Assembly (NCBI RefSeq): GCF_947492715.1
Contig: NZ_CANLNS010000003.1
Location: forward strand, 1 to 64,000
Source: an uncultured Psychroserpens sp.
GTDB taxonomy: Bacteria; Bacteroidota; Bacteroidia; Flavobacteriales; Flavobacteriaceae
Reading direction: 5' to 3'
Length of the DNA stretch: 64,000 nucleotides
Position 1 is the stretch's first letter, and every line of letters starts with the position of its first letter. Shown in pieces: positions 17,914 through 26,576 of this stretch. The notes beneath the pieces were generated by a model, which made no database searches, had not been told where the DNA came from, and saw nothing but the letters and a program-made list of their open reading frames with translations. Both the position numbers and the translations under genes were made by a program.

Positions 17914-18261
17914 ATGAATCTTATAATTAGAATATTACTCATCGCAGGTATTGTGATGTTGTTAGCCCATTTTTTACCAGGCGTAGGACTTGATGGTTAT
18001 CAATCGGCTATAATTGTAGCTGTTGTTTTAGCGTTGTTAAATGCTATTGTAAAACCAATACTCATTATTTTAACCTTGCCTATTACGATCGTTACCTTAG
18101 GCCTATTTTTATTTGTAATCAACGCTTGTATCATATTATTAGCAGATAAATTTATAGATGGTTTTGGTGTGAATGGCTTTTGGACAGCTTTACTCTTTAG
18201 TATTCTGTTATCTATCTCACAATCTATTGCTTACTCGTTTTTAAAAGAGAAGAAAAAGTAG
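17914..18261 (+). CDS. Small four-helix membrane protein (YvlD / phage-holin-4 family)
   Basis: The 115-residue protein consists almost wholly of membrane helices (about 3-20, 28-50, 55-75, 85-105) with the family signature VALLNAIVKPILIILTLPIT. Despite the Pfam name this family is chromosomal and unrelated to lysis cassettes here; there is no phage gene nearby. The function is unknown. It follows the hydrolase by 18 bases, so it is probably the last gene of the pdxJ operon, ended by the hairpin at 18291. Confidence 0.88.
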   Translation: MNLIIRILLIAGIVMLLAHFLPGVGLDGYQSAIIVAVVLALLNAIVKPILIILTLPITIVTLGLFLFVINACIILLADKFIDGFGVNGFWTALLFSILLSISQSIAYSFLKEKKK

Positions 18262-18285
18262 TCACAAAATCAGTTAATTAAACTA

Positions 18286-18316
18286 TTGTTGGGTTGCAAA
18301 AAAAGTCGTATTTTTG
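18286..18316 (+). promoter_or_regulatory. Promoter of tig (TTG-N20-TATTTTTG)
   Basis: A -33-like TTG (18286-18288) is followed after 20 bases by TATTTTTG (18309-18316), a good Bacteroidota promoter. The -7 box forms part of the 3' arm of the hairpin that ends the pdxJ operon. The trigger factor ATG is 54 bases downstream. Confidence 0.6.
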
Positions 18317-18327
18317 CAGCCCTTTTT
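18291..18327 (+). terminator. Terminator of the pdxJ operon overlapping the tig promoter
   Basis: The arms 18291-18302 (GGGTTGCAAAAA) and 18311-18322 (TTTTTGCAGCCC) pair with a single G-T wobble around a 8-base loop, followed by five T. The structure is a normal intrinsic terminator; the 3' arm also contains the tig -7 box. Confidence 0.7.
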
Positions 18328-18370
18328 AGTACAAAAAGTTAATTCCCATTTTGGGTTTATAGTAGATACA

Positions 18371-19693
18371 ATGAATATTACAAGAGAAAACATCGATGCA
18401 TTAAATGCAGTGGTAAAAGTAGATATCGCTAAAGAAGATTACAGCGATAAAGTAGAAAAAATATTAAGCGATTACCGTAAATCGGCTAATATACCTGGTT
18501 TTAGAAAAGGTCATGTACCAATGGGCTTAGTAAAAAAGCAATATGGTAAGGCTGTTTTAGTTGATGAGGTAAATAAGCTTTTGCAAGATGCTTTGGGTAA
18601 ATACTTAACCGAAGAAAAATTAGACGTTTTAGGTAATCCATTACCAAAACCTCAAGATGATTTAGATTGGGATGCAGATGCCTTTAGCTTCGAGTTTGAA
18701 TTGGGATTAGCGCCTGAGTTTGATGTTAACTTAAAAGGTAAAAAAGCAATTACACATTATAACATCGTTGCTGATGATAAAATGTTAGACAATCAAGTTG
18801 AACATATTAGAAAACAATATGGTAAAATTGTTTCTGAAACTGAAGTAGCAAAAGATTCTGAAATCACAGGTGTTTTTGTTAACGAAGAGAAAGAAATCAA
18901 TAACTCAACAATGATTACTTTAGATAAGTTTAAAGGAAAAGCAACTGCAAAGAAATTTATTGGTGCTAAAGTTGGTGATGTGATTACATTAAAAACTAAA
19001 GGTTTATTTAACGATGATCATGATTTAATGACCTTCTTAAAGGTGTCTCATGATGATGCTCACGGTTTAGAGATTGAGGTTTCATTTACAATTAATGAGA
19101 TTAATTCTAGAGAATTAGCAGATTTAGATCAAGAGTTATTTGATAAGTTATTTGGGCCAAAAGCTGTAACTTCTGTAACAGAATTGAAGGCTAAAATTAA
19201 AGAAGATTCTGAAAAGCAATTTGCACAGCAAGGTGATCAAAAGCTATTAAATGATGTTACTGAGTATTTGGTAGACAATACAAAATTTGATTTACCAGCT
19301 GAGTTTTTACAAAAATGGATGCAAACTGCAGGTGAAGAAGTGATGGATGCAGAGCAGGCTAAAGAGGAATACGAAAAATCTGAAAAGAGCATGCGCTATC
19401 AATTAATTGAAGGTAAGTTAATTGAAAAGCATGACCTTCAAGTATCATTTGATGATTTAAAGGATCACGCTAAAGAGATGATTAAAGCGCAAATGGCACA
19501 ATTTGGTCAAACAGGTTCTAGTGATGAAGAGTTAGAAGGTATTGCAGCAAGAATCTTATCTAATAAAGATGAGGTAAAACGTTTGTCAGATCAATTGATG
19601 AGTACAAAACTGTTAAACCTATACAAAGCCGAAGCTAATCTTAAGACAAAAGAGATAACTTACGACGATTTTGTAAAAGAGTTTTACAGCTAA
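18371..19693 (+). CDS. tig: Trigger factor
   Basis: The 440-residue protein is a ribosome-associated chaperone that binds nascent chains. The ribosome-binding domain is at the N-terminus (MNITRENIDALNAVVKVDI, with the signature GFRKGHVPMGLVKKQYG at about 43-58), a reduced FKBP-like middle domain lies at about 145-240, and the C-terminal arms follow. A longer frame starts with TTG at 18314, inside the promoter -7 box, so the ATG at 18371 was chosen. It lies upstream of clpP and clpX as in many bacteria, though separated by a terminator-like hairpin. Confidence 0.96.
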   Translation: MNITRENIDALNAVVKVDIAKEDYSDKVEKILSDYRKSANIPGFRKGHVPMGLVKKQYGKAVLVDEVNKLLQDALGKYLTEEKLDVLGNPLPKPQDDLDWDADAFSFEFELGLAPEFDVNLKGKKAITHYNIVADDKMLDNQVEHIRKQYGKIVSETEVAKDSEITGVFVNEEKEINNSTMITLDKFKGKATAKKFIGAKVGDVITLKTKGLFNDDHDLMTFLKVSHDDAHGLEIEVSFTINEINSRELADLDQELFDKLFGPKAVTSVTELKAKIKEDSEKQFAQQGDQKLLNDVTEYLVDNTKFDLPAEFLQKWMQTAGEEVMDAEQAKEEYEKSEKSMRYQLIEGKLIEKHDLQVSFDDLKDHAKEMIKAQMAQFGQTGSSDEELEGIAARILSNKDEVKRLSDQLMSTKLLNLYKAEANLKTKEITYDDFVKEFYS

Positions 19694-19800
19694 ACCCATA
19701 ATGGGTATTCTGCCAAAAGGAAGTAGGTAAGCTGAAATTCGATATTTGAGTATTGACTGGCACTATTTTTTTAAATGGGAGAAATAATATTATAAATTAG

Positions 19801-19808
19801 TATCTTTG
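19801..19808 (+). promoter_or_regulatory. -7 box (TATCTTTG) for clpP
   Basis: TATCTTTG matches TAnnTTTG exactly and lies 59 bases before the clpP ATG. No -33 TTTG is found at the usual spacing. The predicted start of transcription falls inside the hairpin that begins at 19809. Confidence 0.5.
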
Positions 19809-19838
19809 AGCGTAAGACTTCACCGTCTTACGCTTTTT
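19809..19838 (+). terminator. Hairpin with T-run in the tig-clpP gap
   Basis: A perfect 10-bp stem (AGCGTAAGAC / GTCTTACGCT, 19809-19818 and 19825-19834) with loop TTCACC is followed by TTTTT. It is an excellent intrinsic terminator for tig. Because it abuts the clpP -7 box, initiation at that box would leave only part of the stem, so it should not stop clpP. Confidence 0.8.
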
Positions 19839-19867
19839 GTTTACATTAAAAAATTTGAAGACTATAT

Positions 19868-20542
19868 ATGGATTACGGAAAAGAATTTGAAAAATTCGCA
19901 ATAAAAGATCAAGGCATTAGCAGCACATATTACAACAAAATTATTAGTAGTATGTATCCAACGGCCTTAACACCGAATATTATTGAAGAGCGCCAAATGA
20001 ATATCGCTATTTTTGATGTATTCTCGCGTTTAATGATGGATCGTATTATCTTTATGGGGACTGCGATTAATGATCAAGTAGCCAATATTATTCAAGCGCA
20101 ATTATTGTTTTTAGAGAGTACAGATGCTTCTAAAGACATCCAAATATATATCAACTCACCAGGAGGGAGTGTGTATGCTGGTTTAGGAATTTATGATACG
20201 ATGCAGTTAATTAAGCCTGATGTAGCAACTATTTGTACAGGAATGGCTGCCTCTATGGGAGCTGTGTTGTTATGCGCTGGAGAAAAAGGAAAACGTAGCG
20301 GATTAACACATTCACGTGTGATGATTCACCAACCTCTAGGAGGCGCGCAAGGACAAGCGAGTGATATTGAAATTACAGCACGTGAAATATTAACCCTTAA
20401 AGAGGAGTTATATAAGATTATTAGTAAGCATTCTGGGCAGGATTACGACAAAATCTACGAAGATAGTGATCGCGATTACTGGATGAAGGCAGATAAAGCT
20501 AAAGAATACGGAATGATAGATGAAGTACTATCAAGAGGATAA
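19868..20542 (+). CDS. clpP: ATP-dependent Clp protease proteolytic subunit
   Basis: The 224-residue serine protease subunit forms a tetradecamer that degrades proteins fed by ClpX. The triad is intact: Ser129 (GMAASMGA), His154 (VMIHQP) and Asp203 (DRDYWM), with the same spacing as in E. coli ClpP. The N-terminal part to about residue 35 is longer than in E. coli and typical of Bacteroidota. It is followed by clpX after 50 bases. Confidence 0.97.
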   Translation: MDYGKEFEKFAIKDQGISSTYYNKIISSMYPTALTPNIIEERQMNIAIFDVFSRLMMDRIIFMGTAINDQVANIIQAQLLFLESTDASKDIQIYINSPGGSVYAGLGIYDTMQLIKPDVATICTGMAASMGAVLLCAGEKGKRSGLTHSRVMIHQPLGGAQGQASDIEITAREILTLKEELYKIISKHSGQDYDKIYEDSDRDYWMKADKAKEYGMIDEVLSRG

Positions 20543-20592
20543 AAAACAAACGCTTATTGGTTTTTAGAAACCCGTAGGTTTTAAAATGATTT

Positions 20593-21825
20593 ATGGCAAA
20601 GGAAGAATTAGAATGTTCGTTTTGTGGACGAAAGAAACCAGAGACCAATCTATTGATTGCTGGCTTGGATGCGCACATTTGTGATCGATGCATAGAGCAA
20701 GCCCATGGTATTGTTTTAGAAGAATCTAAGCAGTCTGATAATGCAGAGTTGTCTTCAGAACTAATGCTTAAAAAGCCTCAGCAGATTAAGTCTTTTCTTG
20801 ACGAATATATTATAGGTCAGGAACACACTAAAAAAGTAATGTCTGTAGCGGTGTATAACCATTATAAACGTTTATTACAGCCTTCATCAGATGATGATAT
20901 TGAAATTCAAAAGTCAAATATTATTATGGTTGGACAAACAGGTACTGGAAAAACATTAATGGCAAAAACTGTAGCAAGAATGCTTAATGTACCACTTGCC
21001 ATTGTTGATGCAACTGTACTAACAGAAGCAGGTTATGTAGGAGAAGATGTAGAAAGTATTTTAACACGTTTACTTCAGGCCGCAGATTATAACCTGGAAA
21101 AGGCCGAACGTGGCATTGTGTTTATTGATGAAATCGATAAAATTGCGCGTAAGAGTGATAACCCATCAATTACAAGAGATGTCTCTGGAGAAGGTGTACA
21201 ACAAGCCTTATTAAAACTACTTGAAGGAACAGTTGTTAATGTGCCACCAAAAGGAGGTCGTAAGCATCCAGATCAAAAGTTCATTGAAGTTAATACACAA
21301 CATATCTTATTTATTGCTGGTGGAGCATTTGATGGTATCGAACGTGTAATTTCGAAACGATTAAATATGGCTGCTATTGGTTATAAGGCATCTCATGATG
21401 ATGAAATTGCAGATCCAGATAATATGTTGCAGTATATTATACCAAAGGATTTGAAAGATTTTGGTCTTATACCAGAAATCATTGGTCGTCTTCCAGTACT
21501 TACGTACATGGATCCTTTAGATGGTAATACATTAAGGGCTATCTTAACAGAGCCTAAAAATGCGATTATCAAGCAGTACAAGAAATTGTTTGCTATGGAT
21601 GATATCGAATTTTCTATAACTGAAGGTGCTTTAGAGTTTATTGTGAACAAAGCAATAGAGTATAAACTAGGAGCAAGAGGTTTGCGTTCACTATGCGAAG
21701 AAATCTTAACTGACGCTATGTTTGAAATGCCAAGCTCAAACGATAAGAAATTAAACGTAACGAAGTCTTACGCCGAAGGTAAGCTTACCAAAACAAAACT
21801 TAAAAAATTGAAGGCAGTTTCTTAA
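20593..21825 (+). CDS. clpX: ATP-dependent Clp protease ATP-binding subunit ClpX
   Basis: The 410-residue AAA+ unfoldase has an N-terminal zinc-binding domain (Cys8, Cys11, Cys30, Cys33), Walker A GQTGTGKT (about 115-122), Walker [11 protein letters not shown], sensor regions and the pore loop GYVGEDVE. It unfolds tagged or native substrates and threads them into ClpP. The length is normal. It follows clpP by 50 bases and ends the cluster at a strong terminator. Confidence 0.97.
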   Translation: MAKEELECSFCGRKKPETNLLIAGLDAHICDRCIEQAHGIVLEESKQSDNAELSSELMLKKPQQIKSFLDEYIIGQEHTKKVMSVAVYNHYKRLLQPSSDDDIEIQKSNIIMVGQTGTGKTLMAKTVARMLNVPLAIVDATVLTEAGYVGEDVESILTRLLQAADYNLEKAERGIVFIDEIDKIARKSDNPSITRDVSGEGVQQALLKLLEGTVVNVPPKGGRKHPDQKFIEVNTQHILFIAGGAFDGIERVISKRLNMAAIGYKASHDDEIADPDNMLQYIIPKDLKDFGLIPEIIGRLPVLTYMDPLDGNTLRAILTEPKNAIIKQYKKLFAMDDIEFSITEGALEFIVNKAIEYKLGARGLRSLCEEILTDAMFEMPSSNDKKLNVTKSYAEGKLTKTKLKKLKAVS

Positions 21826-21857
21826 ATTGAAATTTGAGATTTCAGTAAAAAAAAGAA

Positions 21858-21887
21858 AACCACTCTTTCCCGAGAGTGGTTTTTTTA
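21858..21887. terminator. Terminator after clpX
   Basis: A 9-bp stem (AACCACTCT / AGAGTGGTT, 21858-21866 and 21873-21881) is followed by seven T and preceded by an A-run, so it may work in both directions. The rest of the gap to 22105 is AT-rich with no gene I can support. Confidence 0.88.
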
Positions 21888-22105
21888 TTAGGATTTAAAA
21901 ACTAATATTGCTAAACAATATTTTGAATATTTTTTTACAATTCTAGGTCTTTCTAACATTATTTTGCTTCAAGACTTCGTAAATATAGGAGCAATAATTT
22001 CAGAATAAAAATGACTTTGCCAGCTTTTGGACGAACATCAATAAATACTCGTTGTGTGGGAAAAACCTCTACCGTTCATCGATGTTTTAAAAATGGTTTA
22101 TCATA

Positions 22106-23332
22106 TTAATGATCCAAAGCCGATACTTTAGATGACAACTTTAAGACTTCTTTGTAAATTAAAGCGTCTGTTTTGTATGACGAAAATCGTGATTCGAATT
22201 TTTCGAATCCTTTTTTCAAGACCTTAAGAGAATAGCGTTCGTATGCTTTTACTTTAAAGCTATAGAATGCATCAATTCCTGTTGTTTGACGTTCAAGCTC
22301 ATTTCCGTCTACATCATATAAAACCACTGTTGTATTGGGTAATGGTTTTTCTTGATCATTTACAACAACACCTTGTAACTGTTGGTAAATAATATTGGAT
22401 TTAAAACGATACATATCGAAACTACCTTCACCTTCTTCTTTGTTAGAAGAGAAAAAGCCTTGGTCTTCAGTTGTAAACATAAAAGCAATTTCATCAAATT
22501 CTGAATTGACCTCAGTACCAAGATTTCTAGGTGTTTTAATGTCTTCTGAAATAGAACTTACAAAAATATCGAAACCGCCAATGGCATTATGACCTTTTGA
22601 TGAAAAGAATAGTTTTTTTCCGTCTTTTGATAAATGAGGAAACTTATCATCAAATTGGGTATTTATTTTTGGCCCAAGATTTTGGGGTTGTTCTAAAGAG
22701 CCGTCTGGATTAATATGTGAGACATATAAATCATAGCCTCCAAAAGAGCCCGGCATATTTGATGAGAAATAGAGTTCGGTACCATCAAATGAAACATGTG
22801 GGTTTTCTATAGAATAGCCATCATTACTAATGTTTAATTCTACTTCATTTACCCAGTTACCATTAGAATTTTCTTCAAGAACAACTTTGTATAATTGATA
22901 GTTACGCGAGTTTTCGCGTTTACTTCTTGTGAAATACATTGTTTGTTCGTCTGGAGAAAAAGCAACCTGCCCTTCATTGTCTTTAGTGTTTATGATTCTT
23001 GAGAAAAACAAAGGGTTTTTGGCAGTACCATAAGCATCAATATCAAGACAGAATAATTCTGAAAATGGCTCATTAGTATGTTTATCTATACCATTTCCTA
23101 ATCCGCCAATTTTCTTAGAGGATACCATAATCAGCTTGTTTTTAAACACAGCCGATGGGATTTCAGAATATTTTGTGTTAACATCAGAATTGTAAACATA
23201 AAATTCTAATCCGCTTTTATTGTGCTTATCAATACGTTTTGGATTATTGGATTCGTCGTTTAGGTTTGAAACGGTAGGTGAGGATACCATACATAATAGT
23301 AGGGTAAACACCGTGAGGAAAGGCGTTTTCAT
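22106..23332 (-). CDS. Exported PD40 (WD40-like) repeat protein without OmpA domain
   Basis: The 408-residue protein has a signal peptide (1-22), then PD40 beta-propeller repeats (e.g. SPDEQTMYFTRSKR, SFDGTELYFSSNMPGSFGGYDLYVS, SKDGKKLFFSSKGHNAIGGFDIFVS) at about 100-310, and a carboxypeptidase-regulatory-like beta domain at about 325-400 (LQGVVVNDQEKPLPNTTVVLYD). Flavobacterial relatives usually continue into an OmpA peptidoglycan-binding domain; here the protein stops at ALDH. It probably acts in the periplasm or at the surface; the role is unknown. Confidence 0.8.
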   Translation of the reverse strand: MKTPFLTVFTLLLCMVSSPTVSNLNDESNNPKRIDKHNKSGLEFYVYNSDVNTKYSEIPSAVFKNKLIMVSSKKIGGLGNGIDKHTNEPFSELFCLDIDAYGTAKNPLFFSRIINTKDNEGQVAFSPDEQTMYFTRSKRENSRNYQLYKVVLEENSNGNWVNEVELNISNDGYSIENPHVSFDGTELYFSSNMPGSFGGYDLYVSHINPDGSLEQPQNLGPKINTQFDDKFPHLSKDGKKLFFSSKGHNAIGGFDIFVSSISEDIKTPRNLGTEVNSEFDEIAFMFTTEDQGFFSSNKEEGEGSFDMYRFKSNIIYQQLQGVVVNDQEKPLPNTTVVLYDVDGNELERQTTGIDAFYSFKVKAYERYSLKVLKKGFEKFESRFSSYKTDALIYKEVLKLSSKVSALDH

Positions 23333-23478
23333 TGTGAGGGTTTTTGGGATTAATTATGTCTTAAAATTATAATCTAAAACATTAAATAACTTTTTTTATT
23401 GTGTTTATTAGATAAAAGAGGGTGTAAATCCGACTAATTTAGGGTTTACGCATATTTTATCGATGAATGGTTAAAACA

Positions 23479-24999
23479 TTAAGATGAAAAATTTAAACTT
23501 AATAGCTCATCTATATATTCTCTACTATTAGATAATCGCGGTATTTTATGCTGACCTCCAAGTTTGTCATGTTGTTTTAACCAGTCATAAAAGAGACGTT
23601 CTCTTGCGACGTGAACAGTTGGCATGTTTAATGTCATATTGTTATGGCGTTTTGCTTCATAATCCGAATTTAATGATTTTAATTTTGTGTCCAATAATGT
23701 ATTAAAGGTATGCAGGTCTTGAGGCGGTTTTTTAAATTCAATTAACCATTCATGAGATCCTTTGTCTTTACCATTCATAAAAATTGGAGCAGCTGTATAG
23801 TCTACAATTTCTGCATTAGTTGTAGAGCATACATCGCGTAGAGCATCTTCAGCATTTTCAATAATTAGCTCTTCTCCAAAAGCATTAATATGATGTTTGG
23901 TTCTTCCAGATACTTTTATGCGATATGGATTGATAGATGTAAACCGTATAGTATCTCCAATCTTGTAACGCCAAAGTCCAGCATTTGTAGTAATAATAAC
24001 AGCATAATTTTTGCCTACAACAACATCATTTAAGGGTATTACCTTCTGTTGTGGAGTTCCGTAGGTGTCCATAGGAATAAATTCATAAAAGATTCCATAG
24101 TCTAGCATTAACAATAACTCACTGCTATTATTTTGATCTTGAATGGCAAAAAAGCCTTCCGAAGCATTGTATATTTCATAATATTTAAAATGAGGTTTTG
24201 GTAGTATGGCTTTATATTGATCTACATAAGGAACGAAACTTACACCACCATGAAAATAGACTTCTAGATTTGGCCAGATGTCAAAGAGGTTATCTTTTCC
24301 AGTGGCATCTAAGACGTTATTAAGTAAAACAAGCATCCAAGAAGGGACGCCTGCTAAACTGGTTACATTTTCATTTCTAGTTTCCTCAACAATAGCTTTC
24401 ATTTTTATTTCCCAATCGCTCATTAAAGACACTTTGCTACTTGGTGTGCTACTAAACTCAGCCCAAAATGGCATGTTGTCTATAAGTATTGCAGATAAGT
24501 CGCCAAATACAGTTCCGTTTTCTTTATAGAGTTCTTTGCTTCCTCCAAGGCGCAAACTTTTACCCGTAAATAATTGTGAATCCTCATTGTTGTTGAGGTA
24601 CATGCACAGTAAATCTTTACTGGCAGCATAATGGCAATCTTCTAAAGATTCGGTACTAACAGGTATAAATTTACTTTTGGCATTTGTTGTTCCGCTCGAT
24701 TTGGCGAACCACTTGATGGGATGAGGCCAAAAGATATTTTGTTCGCCTCGTCGTGATCGTTCAATCATATCTTGACAATCTTCATAAGAAGAAATAGGAA
24801 TACGCTCACAAAAGGTTTGGTAATTTGAGATAGAGTCAAAATCGTACGCCTTACCAATTTCAGTATCCTTTGCGGCAGAAAGGAGTTGAAAAAGTAATTC
24901 ATTTTGCACTTCATTAGGGTATTTTAAAAACAATTCAATTTGATGAAATCGTTTTTTTAAGAACCACGAAGCAATAGAATTTACTAATGGAATCGGCAT
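23479..24999 (-). CDS. GH3 auxin-responsive promoter family protein
   Basis: The 506-residue cytosolic protein belongs to the GH3 branch of adenylate-forming enzymes. The phosphate-loop motif FAKSSGTTNAKSKFIP (about 93-108), YNASEGFFA and the C-terminal WRYKIGDTIRFT segment are clear. Plant GH3 enzymes join acids to amino acids; the bacterial substrates are largely unknown, so only acyl-adenylate chemistry can be inferred. It is a single-gene unit, divergent from the DUF2797 gene. Confidence 0.9.
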   Translation of the reverse strand: MPIPLVNSIASWFLKKRFHQIELFLKYPNEVQNELLFQLLSAAKDTEIGKAYDFDSISNYQTFCERIPISSYEDCQDMIERSRRGEQNIFWPHPIKWFAKSSGTTNAKSKFIPVSTESLEDCHYAASKDLLCMYLNNNEDSQLFTGKSLRLGGSKELYKENGTVFGDLSAILIDNMPFWAEFSSTPSSKVSLMSDWEIKMKAIVEETRNENVTSLAGVPSWMLVLLNNVLDATGKDNLFDIWPNLEVYFHGGVSFVPYVDQYKAILPKPHFKYYEIYNASEGFFAIQDQNNSSELLLMLDYGIFYEFIPMDTYGTPQQKVIPLNDVVVGKNYAVIITTNAGLWRYKIGDTIRFTSINPYRIKVSGRTKHHINAFGEELIIENAEDALRDVCSTTNAEIVDYTAAPIFMNGKDKGSHEWLIEFKKPPQDLHTFNTLLDTKLKSLNSDYEAKRHNNMTLNMPTVHVARERLFYDWLKQHDKLGGQHKIPRLSNSREYIDELLSLNFSS

Positions 25000-25042
25000 T
25001 TTTATAGTATCTTTAAGTTTTAAAAATAATACTTTTTTTTAT

Positions 25043-25834
25043 ATGTTTTATCAAGGTGTTTTAACAAAAATGCAAACTGAGTTTGTAGAACCTATTCAAT
25101 ATTATTTAGTCTTCGAAGATGATTTTCTGAATATGAATCAGTTAATAGATAAAACCATTACGATGGAATTTGTAAAGTATCAATGTTTAAAGTGTGGTTT
25201 AAATAGACCTATTTACCGTCAAGGATTTTGTAAACAGGATTTTTTTGATATCCCTCAAGCTGGTGATTGGATTATGCGTCCAGAATTAAGCACAGCACAT
25301 TTGGGAAAAGAAGATCGAGATTTGGAATACGAAAAAAAAGCACAATTACAGCCCCATATTGTTTATCTCGCAAATTCTAGTAATGTTAAAGTTGGTGTGA
25401 CCAGAAAAAGTCAAGTTCCAACACGCTGGATTGATCAAGGTGCGCATGAGGCAATTGAAATTGTTGAGGTGCCAAACCGATATTTAGCTGGAATTACAGA
25501 AGTTGCCTTAAAAGATCATGTAGCTGATAAAACGAATTGGAGAAAAATGCTTAAAAATGAAATTGAGGATGAAAACTTAGTAGAGTGGCGTGAGCGCTTA
25601 AAAAAATTCATTCCTAATGAGGCTCAGGGTTATTATATCGCTTCAAACACCGAAACAAACCTTAAATTTCCAGTTCATAAATACCCTGAAAAGCCTAAAA
25701 GTCTTAATATTCAAAAGTTAAAGACTTATACTGGTAAATTGGTGGGTATTAAAGGACAATATCTCATTTTTGAAGATAATACTGTTTTTAATGTAAGAGC
25801 AAATGAAGGCTTAGTGCTTAGGTTTACACTTTAA
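25043..25834 (+). CDS. DUF2797 family protein
   Basis: The 263-residue cytosolic protein carries a zinc-finger-like CLKCGLNRPIYRQGFC segment (about 48-64), then a GIY-YIG-like core (HIVYLANSSNVKVGVTRKSQVPTRWIDQGA at about 103-133). This order is typical of DUF2797. GIY-YIG domains can cut nucleic acids, but activity for this family is not established. It is divergent from GH3 across 43 bases, where near-consensus TATCTTTA (about 25007-25014) may serve as its -7 box. Confidence 0.85.
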   Translation: MFYQGVLTKMQTEFVEPIQYYLVFEDDFLNMNQLIDKTITMEFVKYQCLKCGLNRPIYRQGFCKQDFFDIPQAGDWIMRPELSTAHLGKEDRDLEYEKKAQLQPHIVYLANSSNVKVGVTRKSQVPTRWIDQGAHEAIEIVEVPNRYLAGITEVALKDHVADKTNWRKMLKNEIEDENLVEWRERLKKFIPNEAQGYYIASNTETNLKFPVHKYPEKPKSLNIQKLKTYTGKLVGIKGQYLIFEDNTVFNVRANEGLVLRFTL

Positions 25835-25864
25835 TATATGAGTGCAATCTAATCGCACAAAACA

Positions 25865-26485
25865 TTAAAATGATAATTTTATTGCTTGAGCAACACCAAT
25901 AACAATGAGTAATACTCCAGTAACTTTATTGATAACAATGGTAATATTTTGAACCTTATTTTTAATGGCAATGCTAAATTTACTATAGAGATATAAGGTT
26001 AAAAGTTTGCCTAGATATACACCAGTAAAAAAGAGAAACAACACAAATAGAGGTGAGCCAAGAGATAGCATTAAGTCATTATTATTAATAATACCAAAAG
26101 CAACAATCCAATAAATTAGAACAGGAGGATTTAAGATTCCTAAAAAGAAGCCAGTGGCATATTTAGATGAAGTTAACTTTCTTTTCTTAGGTGCTTTTGT
26201 TTTGGTTTTTCTGAAAAATAAAAACCCACCAACGATCATTAAAATAATAACAATGGTAATTTGAATCCACATGTTACGGTCAAAAAAATCTCTCACAACC
26301 ATATTGCAATGTAGTGCGTAGTAGGAAAGAATTACTTCGGCAACACCAGCTGCAATAGCGATTTTAAAAGCCTGTTTTGCATTTTGTTTTATTGTTGTAT
26401 TTATAACTGCTATATTGGATGCGCCTAAAGGGAGAGCACCAACAATACTTGCAAAAACGCCAATGATGAAATATAATATTATCAT
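25865..26485 (-). CDS. LysE family translocator
   Basis: The 206-residue membrane protein has about six helices. Helix 1 holds the family pattern GALPLGASNIAVINTTI; a conserved GFFLGILNPPVLIYW segment starts helix 4. LysE/RhtB members export amino acids or related small molecules by proton exchange; the substrate cannot be told. It is a single-gene unit converging on the DUF2797 gene with a 30-base gap. Confidence 0.87.
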   Translation of the reverse strand: MIILYFIIGVFASIVGALPLGASNIAVINTTIKQNAKQAFKIAIAAGVAEVILSYYALHCNMVVRDFFDRNMWIQITIVIILMIVGGFLFFRKTKTKAPKKRKLTSSKYATGFFLGILNPPVLIYWIVAFGIINNNDLMLSLGSPLFVLFLFFTGVYLGKLLTLYLYSKFSIAIKNKVQNITIVINKVTGVLLIVIGVAQAIKLSF

Positions 26486-26540
26486 GAAGTCTTTGTAGAA
26501 GTATTGATAAAATACTTACAAGGAATATAGAAAATTCTAA

Positions 26541-26574
26541 AAAAAAAGCCCTCTCAAATTTGAGAGGGCTTTTA
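26541..26574 (-). terminator. Terminator of the T9SS lipase-like gene
   Basis: A 13-bp perfect stem (AAGCCCTCTCAAA / TTTGAGAGGGCTT) ends in a long A-run on the plus strand, i.e. a T-run on the minus strand, immediately after the stop at 26577. Confidence 0.9.
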
Positions 26575-26576
26575 TG

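Noticed and set aside
17914-18261. Phage-holin family name as a hint of prophage.
   Set aside because: No phage genes surround it; the family is chromosomal (YvlD-like).
18314-18370. Upstream extension of trigger factor from TTG at 18314.
   Set aside because: It lies in the promoter and terminator hairpin; homologues start at MNITRE.
22010-22090. A 26-codon frame in the clpX-PD40 gap (starts MTLPAFGRTS).
   Set aside because: No RBS, no recognised similarity, and no operon context; likely chance.
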